A stretch of 64,000 bases of DNA from Bradyrhizobium retamae (GCF_001440415.1 NZ_LLYA01000166.1:1-64000), one strand, 5' to 3'; numbered from the stretch's first letter, positions 44,098 to 53,947 are shown. A program made the numbers and translations. The notes: a model not told the origin generated them from the letters alone.

Positions 44098-45033
44098 GGT
44101 AGTTCCGCACTTCCTTGATCGCCTGAGCCGAGATCTGCGCGTCTGTCAGCCATTCCGTCATGTGAAAGGCTGTTTCGGCTTGGCAAGCCCCACGGACAGG
44201 ACGCTCGGGCTCTGGGTTGCGTTGAGCCAGCTTGCGCAGCTTGCTCGGCAAGGCGGCCTTTCAGTCTGATATTCACTGAGCTGCTGTGCGCCCTGTTGGG
44301 GTGGCAGTGGTCGCGACGCACTGCGATTGTGGTACGAGGGGAGCTGATCAAGAAACTCTGCACCATTCAGGCACTCTCATGACGAGCATGAAGCAGATCT
44401 TTTTTTGTCGCGACAGTGAGCCTGACGGCAGGCCTTTCAATGGGTTGCTTCGCGCAGGATCGTGCCACGGCTGATACAACCAAGATGAGCCGGGAGAATG
44501 GCAAGCTCGTGTCAACGCATCCCGAGAACGGCTGGACCTGATGCGGCAAGAGCGGAAGCGCGAGCGCGAAAAGCAAATAGAGCCGAGGCGGGAAGATGTT
44601 AAGGCGCGAGCGCAACAAAGAAATAGATCTGATGCGGCGAGAGCGCAAAAGCCTGGTAACGCCGCGGCCTACGCAGGATGAGATATCTGAAGCCGCCACC
44701 AGATAGGTTCTCGACGATACTCTTCGCGGCGATATCGTATCGACCAAAGCTGTTTCGATTTCGAGGGTCGCCGGACCGCGAGCGAAAACTTGAGCATTTC
44801 GAACGACTGCGCTGAAGTGTTCTGCCAGCGATCTCCTTGGCGAGGGCCCGGCGTGTGTCGTCCGGCAGCGTCGCGGGGCCGGCCCGCCTACGTCGGGATA
44901 CTTGCAGATCGAGCATTCCGTCCGGAAGGCTCCGCCTCGTCGCCGGGCGTTCCTGTTACGATAGGGTTGTTCCGTCCCGCCGCGGTTCTATCCGCCTATG
45001 GACGGATAGAAATCAGCAGTCGGGAACAGCTGC
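44098..45033. other. stretch without a supported gene
   Basis: Several frames exist on both strands, with no good start sites. A short tandem pair CTGATGCGGCAAGAGCG / CTGATGCGGCGAGAGCG lies at 44537 and 44631. It may hold decayed coding DNA. A 45-codon minus-strand frame at 44024-44158 is equally unsupported. Confidence 0.4.
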
Positions 45034-45960
45034 ATGAAGGCAATTGCACTGACCGCCATCCTGTTCATCGCTCCACTTGCCCCGGAAATCGTACGCAATA
45101 CGGCCCAGCAAGGCGCGAGTTGGCAAATGTCGCACTTCCATGAAGCGCCCCCAGGCGCCTGAAACGGATTGGACGCGCGCCGCCTTCTATATCGGTCTCA
45201 CTAGATGGACCGCGACACCAGGTCAGACGAAATACTTCGACGCGATCCGAGAACTTGGAGAACGCACCGGTTGGCAGCTAGGCAACAGCGACTGGGCACC
45301 TCCGATCCACTTTGCGGACGACCATGCCATTGGGCAGGTCTACATAGCCGGCTACGATTTTTCGACGATGAACGCATGATCGAGCCGACAATGCAGCGGC
45401 TAAAGTATATCGTGCAGCACCCGCAGGTTCCGCTCGAATTCGACAACGCAAGGTGCCTGCAGCGATGGTGTTGGTTCGACGCCATCTTCATGGGGCCGGC
45501 AACATGGTTCGGCATTGCGCGAATCCAAAAGGACAGCGCTGCCGAGACTATGCCGACAAGGAATTATGGGCCACGAACGACTTCCTGTTTGATAGCGAAG
45601 AGCACCTGTTCTACCGCGATAGGCGCTTCATCGGGAAAACTGGTGCGCATGACGAGAAGATATGTGGGGCCGTGGTAACGGCTGGGCGCTCGGGGTGGGC
45701 TTGTCAACATCCTGCGCGAGCTGCGCTCCGGTGACCCGCTGCGCGAGAAATACGTCAACCTGTTCGTCGAGATCGTGGATGGCACCCGGGCGATCGCGAA
45801 TTTCCTTGTCATCCCCCTGCAGCGTTGCCGCGAGCTGATCGCCGACGACGCCATCCCAACTTTCAGGATGGCCGGCTCTACGACACGATGCGCGCGCAAA
45901 TCCGCATTGAATGCGCGCTGGCTGGCGCTGGAAGAATTGGCCACTACGTCGTCGCAGAAA
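45034..45960 (+). pseudogene. decayed GH88/GH105-type glycoside hydrolase
   Basis: A signal peptide (MKAIALTAILFIAPLAPE) leads into QQGASWQMSH, then in shifted frames TDWTRAAFYIGLTRW, HFADDHAIGQVYIAGYD, LEFDNARCLQRWCWFDAIFM, DYADKELWATNDFLFDSEEH and LRSGDPLREKYVNLF. These follow the order of unsaturated rhamnogalacturonyl hydrolases (YesR/RhiN type): an alpha/alpha barrel acting on pectin fragments. At least three frameshifts separate the pieces. Confidence 0.7.
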
Positions 45961-45975
45961 GGAAGGTAGACGGCG

Positions 45976-46764
45976 TTAGCGCACTGACCACGGCCATGCT
46001 AATGGCGATTGCGGTTTTTGGGCTTGAGGTCGGGCCGCGGTTGGCGACGGCTTTTGCGCCTGGGCGACATTGGCCGACTGCCGCGGACGCGGCAGTGGTA
46101 TCTCGGGCATTACCTTTGGCTCTTCGGGGCTCACCTTTGGCTCTGCAGGCATCACTTTTGGCTCAGAAGCGTTGGCGATGACGCGGGCGAGTTGTTCCTG
46201 GCTTGCGTCGAGCCGCTCGGTGAGCGTTTGGCTTTCGCGCGCCATCTGGATCTGGCTCGCTTTGACCTGCTCGATGATACTGTTGTTGCGTGCCATTTCT
46301 TGATGGCTCGCCTTGAGTTGGCTCGCGACATTTTCATTGTCGCGGACCAATTGTTCTTGCCTCACATTGAGCTGTTCTACCGCTTGCCTCAAGGCAGCGA
46401 GATCGCGCGTCATGGGTTGGAGTTGCTGCGCCAAGTCGGAAGACATGGCGACGGCATTCGGCGCTGCGTCTTTGACGGCTCCCGGTGCGGCTTCTAACAG
46501 AGGTGCTGGGTCCGAGGGGGCTATCATCGCTGTATGAGCGGAGGAGGACAACCACCAAGTAGCGCCACCAACGGATGCTGTCACGAGAGAGCCGATGAAA
46601 ACCACATAGCGCCAACTCGCCGATCGATGAATTGTTACCCGCGGGGCGCGAGACGCCTTCAAAGTGGTCGGCGGGGCCGAAGGATGCACTCCGGCTTCGT
46701 TTAGCAGGTTCGAAAAACAGGTCTCGATCTGCCCTTCCACGAAATTGTCCGGCGTGGAAACCAT
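45976..46764 (-). CDS. single-pass membrane protein with coiled coil
   Basis: 262 residues: cytoplasmic part with NFVEGQIETCFSNLLNEAG, one transmembrane helix near 55-75 (YVVFIGSLVTASVGGATWWL), coiled coil at 110-205 and a repeated PKVMPAEPKVSPEEPKVMPE segment, ending Pro/Gln-rich. Start ATG 46764 has GGAG upstream. Layout resembles 43045 (anchor plus coiled coil plus Pro-rich tail). Function unknown. Confidence 0.65.
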   Translation of the reverse strand: MVSTPDNFVEGQIETCFSNLLNEAGVHPSAPPTTLKASRAPRVTIHRSASWRYVVFIGSLVTASVGGATWWLSSSAHTAMIAPSDPAPLLEAAPGAVKDAAPNAVAMSSDLAQQLQPMTRDLAALRQAVEQLNVRQEQLVRDNENVASQLKASHQEMARNNSIIEQVKASQIQMARESQTLTERLDASQEQLARVIANASEPKVMPAEPKVSPEEPKVMPEIPLPRPRQSANVAQAQKPSPTAARPQAQKPQSPLAWPWSVR

Positions 46765-47388
46765 TTTGGTGCTCCGTGTCAATGCAATGGCACCGGCCAC
46801 CGCGCATTTGCGCTACGACGAACTAACATTTCGACGGGACGGTTTCGAGCCTACGAAGCTTCCAAGGGATGAGCATTCAACTGCACGTCACGTCGCCTTT
46901 TTCTAATTCACTCCGGAACTGTACCGGCGCTAATTAACGCAACGGGGAAGGCGGAACTATGTTCACGGCCGGAGAACTACGGAAGGAACCCTGACCCTTC
47001 AAACGCAGTTCTGGCGCCAGCGAAAGGCCTCCTTCCCGGTCAACAGGATGGTGATCAGGCGCGGCCTTTGCTCCCCGTGATCATGGGGAGCCTCATCTGC
47101 ATCGACTATGCCAGTCGGGGCGCTCTGCCGCTCGCGAACGATATCGAGACCGGCGCAGCGCGAGTAGCAGAGGCCGCTGGCAAAGCGCTTGACCGGAGAT
47201 TGATATGCGCGCCCGTGAGGGCACCAGCTGGAGCTGCTCAAAGTCACGCGAAGAGCAAAATGACGGCCGCAACTGTGGTGTCCCACTCGGGGCGTCAGAT
47301 TAACGCACCGCTAGCCAACGCCCTTTTCGCGCCATCAATCGTTGTGCTAATTGCCCAAAACGCTGAGCCGAAGTTTCAGGTGTTCTGA
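46765..47388. other. stretch without a supported gene
   Basis: Frames of 95 codons (minus) and 106 codons (plus) overlap here around 47.0-47.4 kb; neither has a convincing start or recognisable content. Confidence 0.4.
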
Positions 47389-48315
47389 ATGCAGATGTCG
47401 CCCGTGAGATTTTTGTTAGCAATTCTTGTCCTGTCCGCGACGTATTTGTTTGGAGCGTATAGCGCTCGCCAGCAATTATTTCCATTTCCGTTTTTGCAGG
47501 CGCTGAAGGCTGGCGTCGCGGGCAGGACGGCTCCTGAAGACCTCTACACGTTTGATCAAACGGGACGGCTCGTTTCGGGCGATCAGAAGAAAGCTGTCAC
47601 CTGCCCGAAGGAGACGAACCGTACAGCCGTTCTGCTGCTGATCGGGCAGTCCAACGCTGGAAATCACGGGGGGCAACGGTTCCGCTCGGAACACGGAGAG
47701 AAGGTTGTAAATTTTTTCGATGGACGATGCTATGTCGCCGCGTCGCCCCTGCTGGGATCTGACGGCATCGGCGGTGAGTATTGGACCCAGCTCGGCAATC
47801 TTCTGCTGGAACGCGGATCGTTCGACCAAGTCGTACTGGCTCCCGTGTCCATAAGCGGCTCTGAGGTCTCTCGTTGGGGGCCGGGCGGCGATTTGAACGC
47901 AATCATGACCGACACCGCGAGTCATCTGCAGCGGCAAGGGCATCTTGTGACGCACGTACTCTGGGTGCAAGGTGAGATCGACTACGTGAAGGGAACGAGC
48001 GAGAAGGACTACCGCGACCGCTTCTTGTCGCTGGTTGACTCGTTGAGATCTTATAACGTGGCGGCGCCGGTATACATTGGCATCGCGACCAAGTGCTTGG
48101 GAGTAACAAATGGAGGAACGCGCTCCCACTCTCCCGACAACGCCGTCGCGCGCGCTCAACTGGCGCTCCCTGAGTCCGGTGCCAATCTGAGAAGCGGAGC
48201 TAATTCAGACGCCCTGCTTGACGATTTGGATCGATACGACGATTGCCATTTCGGCTCATCGGGAGAACAGAAGGTCGCCAAAGCCTGGGCAGACTTGCTC
48301 TCAAACGCGCCGTGA
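47389..48315 (+). CDS. SGNH/SASA-type carbohydrate esterase, exported
   Basis: 308 residues: an N-terminal hydrophobic anchor or signal (FLLAILVLSATYLFGAYS), block I LLLIGQSNAGNHGG with the nucleophile Ser, oxyanion region, WVQGEIDY, and block V DDCHFGSSGEQKVA with Asp and His. Matches the sialate O-acetylesterase-like (SASA) family that deacetylates sugars. Together with the GH105 relic it hints at a lost polysaccharide-use locus. Confidence 0.8.
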   Translation: MQMSPVRFLLAILVLSATYLFGAYSARQQLFPFPFLQALKAGVAGRTAPEDLYTFDQTGRLVSGDQKKAVTCPKETNRTAVLLLIGQSNAGNHGGQRFRSEHGEKVVNFFDGRCYVAASPLLGSDGIGGEYWTQLGNLLLERGSFDQVVLAPVSISGSEVSRWGPGGDLNAIMTDTASHLQRQGHLVTHVLWVQGEIDYVKGTSEKDYRDRFLSLVDSLRSYNVAAPVYIGIATKCLGVTNGGTRSHSPDNAVARAQLALPESGANLRSGANSDALLDDLDRYDDCHFGSSGEQKVAKAWADLLSNAP

Positions 48316-48360
48316 GCCGGGCCAAGAAGCTGTGAGCGCAAAGCGAATCATAAGGGGCCC

Positions 48361-48448
48361 TCGTCAGGGGTGGGATTCGAACCCACGGTACCCTTGCAGG
48401 TACGCCGGTTTTCAAGACCGGTGCCTTAAACCACTCGGCCACCCTTCC
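48361..48448 (-). tRNA. tRNA-Ser(UGA) with damaged acceptor stem
   Basis: 5' GGAAGGGTGGCCGAGTGG, anticodon loop CTTGAAA (anticodon TGA), a long variable arm and T arm GTGGG-TTCGAAT-CCCAC are complete. The 3' acceptor strand should be CCCTTCC plus GCCA but reads CCCTGAC then GAGGG, giving two mismatches in the stem and no CCA. A partial or recombined copy rather than a working gene is likely. Confidence 0.75.
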
Positions 48449-48774
48449 TTGCCTTGATGATCAAGCGCTTAGCCGATGCGCAGGTCAAAACACTAGAGAA
48501 GAAAGTCGCTTTGCCGGGAAATGCCCTGATCGCAGGGCGTGACCGATGGCCTCGTCGGCTAGCCGCCGAATGATCTGACAGCTTGCGGATACGCGCCACC
48601 AATCGTCCGGCCGCCGGGCTACCATTCAAGTCCAGCGCAGAACAACTCGTCGTCCTATCGACCTTCATCACGAGAGCGGTTCATACGTCCACTCTCGCAA
48701 CTCGTAACCGCTGAGTTGATCCGCGAGACCTTTACCGCGTGTAGTGTAGAGCGCTTCACACGCGCCGGCAAAAC
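48449..48774. other. stretch without a supported gene
   Basis: An 80-codon minus-strand frame (from 48668) runs into the tRNA and has no family resemblance; its start has only a weak ribosome-binding site. Confidence 0.4.
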
Positions 48775-48888
48775 TCATGGGAAGGCCAGCGGCTTTCCAT
48801 CTGGATCGCGCGACCACAGATGCAACAGTACTTTTGTGGCGCCGCTTTCGCGCATGTCGCCGAAGGGGATTTTCTGTTCGCGCTGCAT
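48775..48888 (-). pseudogene. truncated GEMRE zinc-finger-like gene (family E, copy 3)
   Basis: MQREQKIPFGDMRESGAT is the family start; the frame then reads through to a stop at codon 38, while the expected cysteine region appears in another frame as KYCCICGRAIQMESRWPS. The second knuckle is missing. Divergent from family C copy 2, with an upstream region similar to that of copy 2. Confidence 0.6.
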
Positions 48889-49029
48889 CGCACGCACAAT
48901 TGTACCAGCAAAGTCAGACCAAGCGGGCAACTGTTCGCATCACACAAAATGCCTTTATATCGTCATCGACAAATTAAAATTCGAGTAGTCAACTCTAATG
49001 GTCGCGGGTTGGAGTTTGGGGAACGATCC

Positions 49030-49344
49030 ATGACCACTTTGCAAGCCATAGCATTTGGAGCCATGCTCGCGTGGACGCCGTCGCTTATCATCCTGGCAGT
49101 TTCGGTATGGATGTTCGCGAGCTTGAAAAGATGGAGTAGTCGGGCAAACTGCCCATCCGTGCGTCGGAAGGCCAAGAAGGTCGAGCGTAGACTGGAGATG
49201 CTCGATCAGCCGCTGAGCGATGTCGGGCCGACGAAGTCTTGCAGTCGCTGGTCCGCTTACTTAGACGCTCAGCTCATCGCCGACGGGCTGCGCGACGGTC
49301 GCAGCATGGACCGGCTCTTGGCCGCGCTCTGCGGCCTCCGCTGA
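49030..49344 (+). CDS. one-helix membrane protein (family C, copy 2)
   Basis: 104 residues; the first 26 (MTTLQAIAFGAMLAWTPSLI...) equal copy 1 at 42438. Lacking the extra G of copy 1, the frame continues into a basic region (VRRKAKKVERRLEMLD). Its last 84 bp overlap the opposite-strand family B gene. The tail may be non-native read-through. Confidence 0.5.
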   Translation: MTTLQAIAFGAMLAWTPSLIILAVSVWMFASLKRWSSRANCPSVRRKAKKVERRLEMLDQPLSDVGPTKSCSRWSAYLDAQLIADGLRDGRSMDRLLAALCGLR

Positions 49345-49446
49345 TCGCACCATCTCTCTAAGTTTCTGAATTTCAGCCATTTGATCGTGAAGGTCGATCG
49401 AGATTTGCAGAAGGCGATGCGTCCGGGCTTCAAGCGACTGTTCCAT
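49261..49446 (-). CDS. short coiled-coil protein (family B, copy 5)
   Basis: 61 residues: MEQSLEARTHRLLQISIDLH then DQMAEIQKLREMVRSAEAAE. GAGG lies 5-6 nt upstream. Paralogue of 42564; overlaps family C copy 2 tail to tail. Confidence 0.6.
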   Translation of the reverse strand: MEQSLEARTHRLLQISIDLHDQMAEIQKLREMVRSAEAAERGQEPVHAATVAQPVGDELSV

Positions 49447-49551
49447 GTTGCACCTCTACGCCCCTTGCCAGCCCTACTATGCTGCTCTCCCGGTCGCGAC
49501 CGTCTGTATTGAAGTCGCATATGGTTAGAAAATGCATCGTAGGGCGCTAAA

Positions 49552-49590
49552 GGCCCGGCGTACGAGGTTCGAACGACATACGCCGGGGCC
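49552..49590 (-). terminator. hairpin downstream of a minus-strand relic
   Basis: GGCCCCGGCGTA / TACGCCGGGCC on the minus strand, followed by TTTAG, starts 4 bp after the stop codon of the frame at 49595. Confidence 0.55.
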
Positions 49591-49594
49591 TCGG

Positions 49595-49805
49595 TTACAG
49601 CTTGCGGTCAGGCTGTGCTCGTGAATCCCGGGAAGGGATTGCTGGCGTCATCGCAGAGAGCGTTTTCATAGCCGACAGCTCTTCGGTGAGCCGTTTGGCA
49701 ACAAATTCGCGTTCGAAGTCCGTCAGGCTGGTTTCTAGCAATTGGCGATAGCGCTGAATGTTGCCGCGATGCGTTCTAAGCCGATCGCAATTCTCATCAA
49801 ATCAT
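49595..49805 (-). pseudogene. short helical protein with broken start
   Basis: An open frame reads CDRLRTHRGNIQRYRQLLET then FEREFVAKRLTEELSAMK, clearly protein-like. Its only upstream ATG (49805) is out of frame by one base (ATGATTTGATGAG). A deletion or insertion near the start probably killed it. A terminator hairpin follows its stop. Confidence 0.5.
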
Positions 49806-50489
49806 ATTGTACTCCTAATAATCGGTCGAAAATCAATGATTGGAAATCTGGGGTTTCCTGTACTCACGCTCCGAGAGCAAGCATAAACTGTGCCGCCTAC
49901 CTAGTGTAAGGACCCAAGGCTATGGATTCGTGACAGTGAAACGAAGCGGCGCGCCGGAATGTTATCCCGATAATAAATACTGACGAGCGGGCCGGACTAT
50001 CCCGGAATTTCAGGGGTGTGAAATTCCCAAAGAGTCATTTTCCACGAATTTCCGGATGAATTTTTTGTCTCTTGAAATCAAGGGCAACGGCATTCTTCAG
50101 CCCAGAGCAATCCGTCTTTATAGGGGGAAATCTCAAGCCTGCGAAATCCAGTCTTTCATTGCTCGCAAGTCTAAAGACTGGGTCCCAAAACGGGTGGGTT
50201 GCTCCTGAATAAAAGTTTTAGGGGCGGGTACTCCCGGATCGCGACGCGCGCCAGCTTGGGCCGCTGAGCCGCCGCAGACCAGTCGCTTCTTAGCGGGAAA
50301 ATATCGACGCGGTCGTCTCCGACAAGAGTTCTGCAGCCAACCGCGCGCGAAAACGGCAGCAACGCCCGCGCATCTTTTTGCTAAGCACGAAAATCGAACC
50401 GACGTGTTCCCGCCGGCCTGCTTACCCTGTGCTTACCTGAACGGTTTCGCCGCGTAAAATAGCCGGCGCGTTGAAGGAAAATTCTGCAG
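49806..50489. other. stretch without a supported gene
   Basis: Nearly 700 bp with no frame that has a start and family resemblance. It borders the insertion sequence. Confidence 0.5.
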
Positions 50490-51770
50490 TTGTTGAGCGG
50501 CCCGAGACATAGGTGACTCTTCGTACCGGACACATGGGTTACACTTTCCGTTTTTGTTCTGCGGGAGGTGTGGATGCCGTGGAAAGCGAGTTCGGTGATG
50601 GAGGAGCGCCTGCGGTTTGTCGCCCGGCTGTTGAACGGCGAGGCCATGACGGAGGTCTGCCGGGAGTTCGGGATATCGCGCAAGACCGGCTACAAGATCT
50701 TTGACCGGTATAAGGAGCACGGGCTCGAGGCCCTGACGGACCGGTCGCGACGGCCGGTGCACTACGCCAACCAGCTGCCGCAACAGCTCGAAAGGCTGAT
50801 CGTGCGGCTGAAGGCCGAGAAGCCGCATTGGGGAGCCCGCAAGATCCGCGAGCTCCTGGTCCGGCGGCTGGACGGCGACGTCAGGGTGCCCGCCAAGAGC
50901 ACCATCCATGCCGTGCTCGACCGCCACGGCCTGGTCAAGCGCGCCCGTGAACGGAAGAACCGGGCGCAGGGCACGCCGTTGTCGGCCGCCGTCGCGCCCA
51001 ATGAGCTCTGGTGCGCCGACTTCAAGGGCGAGTTCAAGCTCGGCAATGGGCGCTACTGCTATCCGCTCACCGTGACCGATCAGGCCTCGCGGTTCCTGTT
51101 GATGTGCGAAGCCCTGGAGTCGACGCGGGAGGAACTGGCGGTGACGGCGTTCGAGCGGCTGTTTGCCGAACGCGGGCTGCCGCGGTCGATCCGCTCCGAC
51201 AATGGCGTGCCGTTCGCCAGCCCCAATGCGCTGTTCAACCTGTCAAAGCTCGCGGTCTGGTGGCTTCGCCTCGGCATCGCGATCGAGCGCATCAAGCCTG
51301 GCCATCCGCAGCAGAATGGCCGTCACGAGCGCATGCACCTGACGCTGAGAAGGAGGCGACCCGGCCGCCGAGCTCGAATATTCTACAGCAACAAGGCCGC
51401 TTCGACGCCTTCGTTGACGAGTTCAACACGGAAAGACCGCACGAGGCGCTCGACATGAAGTGCCCGGCGGAATTGTATGCGGCTTCACCGCGGCGCTATG
51501 ACGGCCTGCCCGAACTGTCCTACCCATTCCATGACCGCGATGTCCTCGTCACGGCCTGCGGCCGGCTCTGCCTGCATCGCAAGAAGATCAACGTCTCGAC
51601 CGTGCTGGCCGGTCAGCGGCTCGGCATCAAGGAAGTCGATGACGGCATTTGGCTCGCCAGCTTCATGCACTACGATCTGGGATACTTCGACGAGGCGCCC
51701 CGAAAGGGGATGGATTTTTAAGCAAATCAGGAGCAGCATGTCCGCGGGTGTAGGAACCCGGACCGAAATA
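50490..51770 (+). mobile_element. IS481-family insertion sequence
   Basis: Transposase-bearing element. The right end is placed near 51768 because the stretch from the transposase stop to GTAGGAACCCGGACC recurs in a relic at 54305. The left end is near 50490-50530, where CCGGACACATGGGTTACAC is found; I could not match precise terminal repeats or a target duplication. Confidence 0.7.
50574..51721 (+). pseudogene. IS481-type transposase, one frameshift
   Basis: N-terminal HTH (LNGEAMTEVCREFGISRKTG), then a DDE integrase core: WCADFKGEF (D), RSDNGVPF (D), NGRHERMH (E). Near 51345 one A is missing (ACGCTGAGAAGG against expected ACGCTGAAGAAGG), so the C-terminal part continues in the next frame (KEATRPPSSNILQQQGRFDA ... 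EAPRKGMDF). GGGAGG precedes the ATG. Probably inactive unless frameshifting restores it. Confidence 0.85.
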
Positions 51771-52204
51771 GACTGGCGATCGATTGGCGTCGATCGCTGC
51801 CGAAAGCGCGGAAGGCCTTGGCGGGTCTTCTAGGCGCTAAGGAGCGCCTTGGCAGGCGGAGCCGCGGTTACGTCTCCGACGCTTGGAAGGCAGAAGGCCC
51901 CAAAACGCTGCTAGGAAGATCAAGACAGGCGAGGCGCTGACCTCTTTCGTATCCCGCGGGGGACCACCTGCCAGGCTACATTCCGTCGATGGTGCACCAT
52001 CGCCTCATGGGGAGCCCGCATTCACGATGCTTAGGCCTTGCGACTTTTTTGCGACGTCGGCACCCTTGCATTACGCGCGATATTTTTCCGGTTTCACGTA
52101 CGTGGTCGGGTCCGACCTAATCTCGAGTACCGCTTTTGATGCTGTGGACGGCTCCTCCATCCGGCACGCAAGAAGGGCGCTGGGCCCGGGGAGAGTTGTG
52201 AGGT
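51771..52204. other. stretch without a supported gene
   Basis: A 113-codon plus-strand frame is present but has no start signal or family resemblance. Confidence 0.4.
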
Positions 52205-52254
52205 TTAGGAGGCGGGGCGCTTAGACTTCAGCCCCAGCTCGACAAGCCGGCGGA

Positions 52255-52629
52255 TCACTTTTTCTTTGGCCGATCGACGCGAACGTCTTGAAACTCTTCC
52301 GGCCCTTTCAGCAAACGGCGCTTGCGATTGGCCTGTTCTTCCGGGCGCGCGCTGCTGTCGCGGAGGCGGTCGATTGCATTCGCGGCCAGCTCCTTCGCTT
52401 TGGTTGCGCTCTTTTCGGAGCGTCGAGCGGGAGCCTTGGTGGCACTGGCAAGGCCCAGCTCTACGAGCCGGCGGATTGCTTCGGAGAGCGAGGGCATGTC
52501 AGGCTGATTTTCAGCCCACCGCACGATGGCGGCACGCGTTGCCGAATCAGCTCGGAATCCCATGAGGGGAGTAATGCCGGTCCGAGGGCGCCCGATGACT
52601 TTCTGTTTAACAGTGCTTGCTTTCTTCAT
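52255..52629 (-). CDS. ribbon-helix-helix-like hypothetical protein
   Basis: 124 residues: GRPRTGITPLMGFRADSATR, RWAENQPDMPSLSEAIRRLV (RHH-like strand-helix-helix), then a long Lys/Arg-rich tail ending RVDRPKKK. Just beyond its stop (52205-52253) lies a relic reading IRRLVELGLKSKRPAS, a leftover of a second copy of the same domain. Possibly a DNA-binding regulator. Confidence 0.65.
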   Translation of the reverse strand: MKKASTVKQKVIGRPRTGITPLMGFRADSATRAAIVRWAENQPDMPSLSEAIRRLVELGLASATKAPARRSEKSATKAKELAANAIDRLRDSSARPEEQANRKRRLLKGPEEFQDVRVDRPKKK

Positions 52630-52711
52630 ACTTTTTGTTTAACACAATTGCGAGCCGGGTGGAAGCGCCAACTTCCGCCCCGGCTCTAACCCAAGCCACA
52701 AGGGGTACCAA

Positions 52712-52918
52712 ATGGCTCAAGCTAACTCTCACGATACCACGAATCTGTCTGGACTTGCCCGGCAACAGGCCGAGCGGGTGCAGGCTCTCGACACGTTGAA
52801 GCGACTGCGCCGGGAGGCACGAGCGGAGATTGAACGTCTGATCAACCTTCTTGACCAGAGCGATGACTACGTAAAGCAGATGGGCCGTCAGGACTGGCAG
52901 CCCGGCGCGTTCGGTTAG
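52712..52918 (+). CDS. short helical hypothetical protein
   Basis: 68 residues, helical and charged (RLRREARAEIERLINLLDQS). It precedes the next small gene by 10 bp and the two share a terminator at 53146, so they form a small operon. Not recognised. Confidence 0.6.
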   Translation: MAQANSHDTTNLSGLARQQAERVQALDTLKRLRREARAEIERLINLLDQSDDYVKQMGRQDWQPGAFG

Positions 52919-52928
52919 GAGGGCGATC

Positions 52929-53120
52929 ATGAAACCAACAATGGAGACGTGGCACCGGCGCCATGCGGTCATACTGGCAAGCCAATTGCCGGACAACATC
53001 GAGGATGCCCGGCTGGTTCTCGACGCGGTCCGCGAAGTCGTGGAAGGCTTCCTGGCGGCGGCGCTACAGCAAAAGCCGAGCGCGACCATTGTGCGGATCG
53101 GGGGGAACGAAAGCGCCTGA
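52929..53120 (+). CDS. short helical hypothetical protein
   Basis: 63 residues: RHAVILASQLPDNIEDARLV then DAVREVVEGFLAAAL. GGAGGG lies upstream of the ATG. Second gene of a two-gene operon ending at a strong hairpin. Function unknown. Confidence 0.6.
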   Translation: MKPTMETWHRRHAVILASQLPDNIEDARLVLDAVREVVEGFLAAALQQKPSATIVRIGGNESA

Positions 53121-53145
53121 GCGTCTATTGCGCCGCTGATCAACA

Positions 53146-53175
53146 GGCCCGCCGGTTCACGCTGGCGGGCCTTTT
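53146..53175 (+). terminator. terminator GGCCCGCC-N10-GGCGGGCC-TTTT
   Basis: 8-bp GC stem with loop GGTTCACGCT and a T run. The identical 26-nt hairpin recurs at 56046, and its right half also appears near 40445. Confidence 0.85.
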
Positions 53176-53408
53176 GTTCTTTGTTTCCGATCTGTTGTTG
53201 TTCGGCTCTGGCCTGTTTCCGACCTCGGTGGCCTAGTCTTGAAATTCGCAATGGCCTGATTTGAATGTTCACTTGGGAACCGACCGCCCGGCGACGGCAT
53301 ACGGAAGCGCGCGTGCGGGCTAGGTGTTACCGGCCAACCGTCAAAACGCATGGGCGGCCCGCGCTGAGTCACGACGGGCCCATCGGCAACGAAAGGACGT
53401 CCGACTAG

Positions 53409-53582
53409 CTAGATAGTCTTGATGAGCACCTTTAGCTCGCTCACCTGGTACGTGAGATCGTTCACCCTCTTATGCAGAAGTCTTGTCTCTCGGAGCTGCA
53501 GGAAGATGGTGACAATCAGGACGGCCGCTACCGAGACAATGATGGGATCGTCCAATAATAACGATGCAATGCTTTGCAACAT
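53409..53582 (-). CDS. 57-residue membrane-anchored coiled-coil protein
   Basis: Begins MLQSIASLLLDDPIIVSVAA, continues with a transmembrane helix (VAAVLIVTIFLQL) and a coiled coil (LLHKRVNDLTYQVSELKVLI). A perfect GGAGG lies 5 nt before the ATG. Probably a small inner-membrane protein; unknown role. Confidence 0.65.
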   Translation of the reverse strand: MLQSIASLLLDDPIIVSVAAVLIVTIFLQLRETRLLHKRVNDLTYQVSELKVLIKTI

Positions 53583-53947
53583 TTTAGCCTCCCTCGGAGA
53601 CCCAATCTTTGGAGCCTAGCTCTTTGGTCTTCGAAGGTCCAGCATCGCCAGATTGTTCGGCATTTTGATTGCGTGTGTGTTGCGTACCGCGTCCCCATCA
53701 ACATCACAGGACACTGGCCCATAGCATGACTATTGCATTGCTTGGTGGACTCACCACGCCGCCTCGCGCTGGGGCCATTTTTATTTCTCAGACTCAAGCT
53801 CTGCATCTGCCGGCGCGTCGCGCGCTTGGTGGAGCAGTGCAATGGTTGTTTTCTGCGCGGCATTTGGAGATGATGGCCGGCGTTGAGGGAACCGCCCATG
53901 GTGCTCAATATTATCTGGACCTTTCGCAATCTCTCGCCCGATCTCTC
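53583..53947. other. stretch without a supported gene, carries a repeat core
   Basis: Contains CGCGCTGGGGCCATTTTT at 53769-53787, the core of the repeat at 41775 and 54904. Frames on both strands lack starts. Confidence 0.4.

Noticed and set aside
44599..44916. Possible PilZ-like fragment (SIVENLSGGGFRYLI)
   Set aside because: One weak motif only; the arginine motif is missing and the frame has no start.
49901..50480. Considered a non-coding RNA or att site next to the insertion sequence
   Set aside because: No tRNA similarity, no strong promoter-terminator pair, no direct repeat found by eye.
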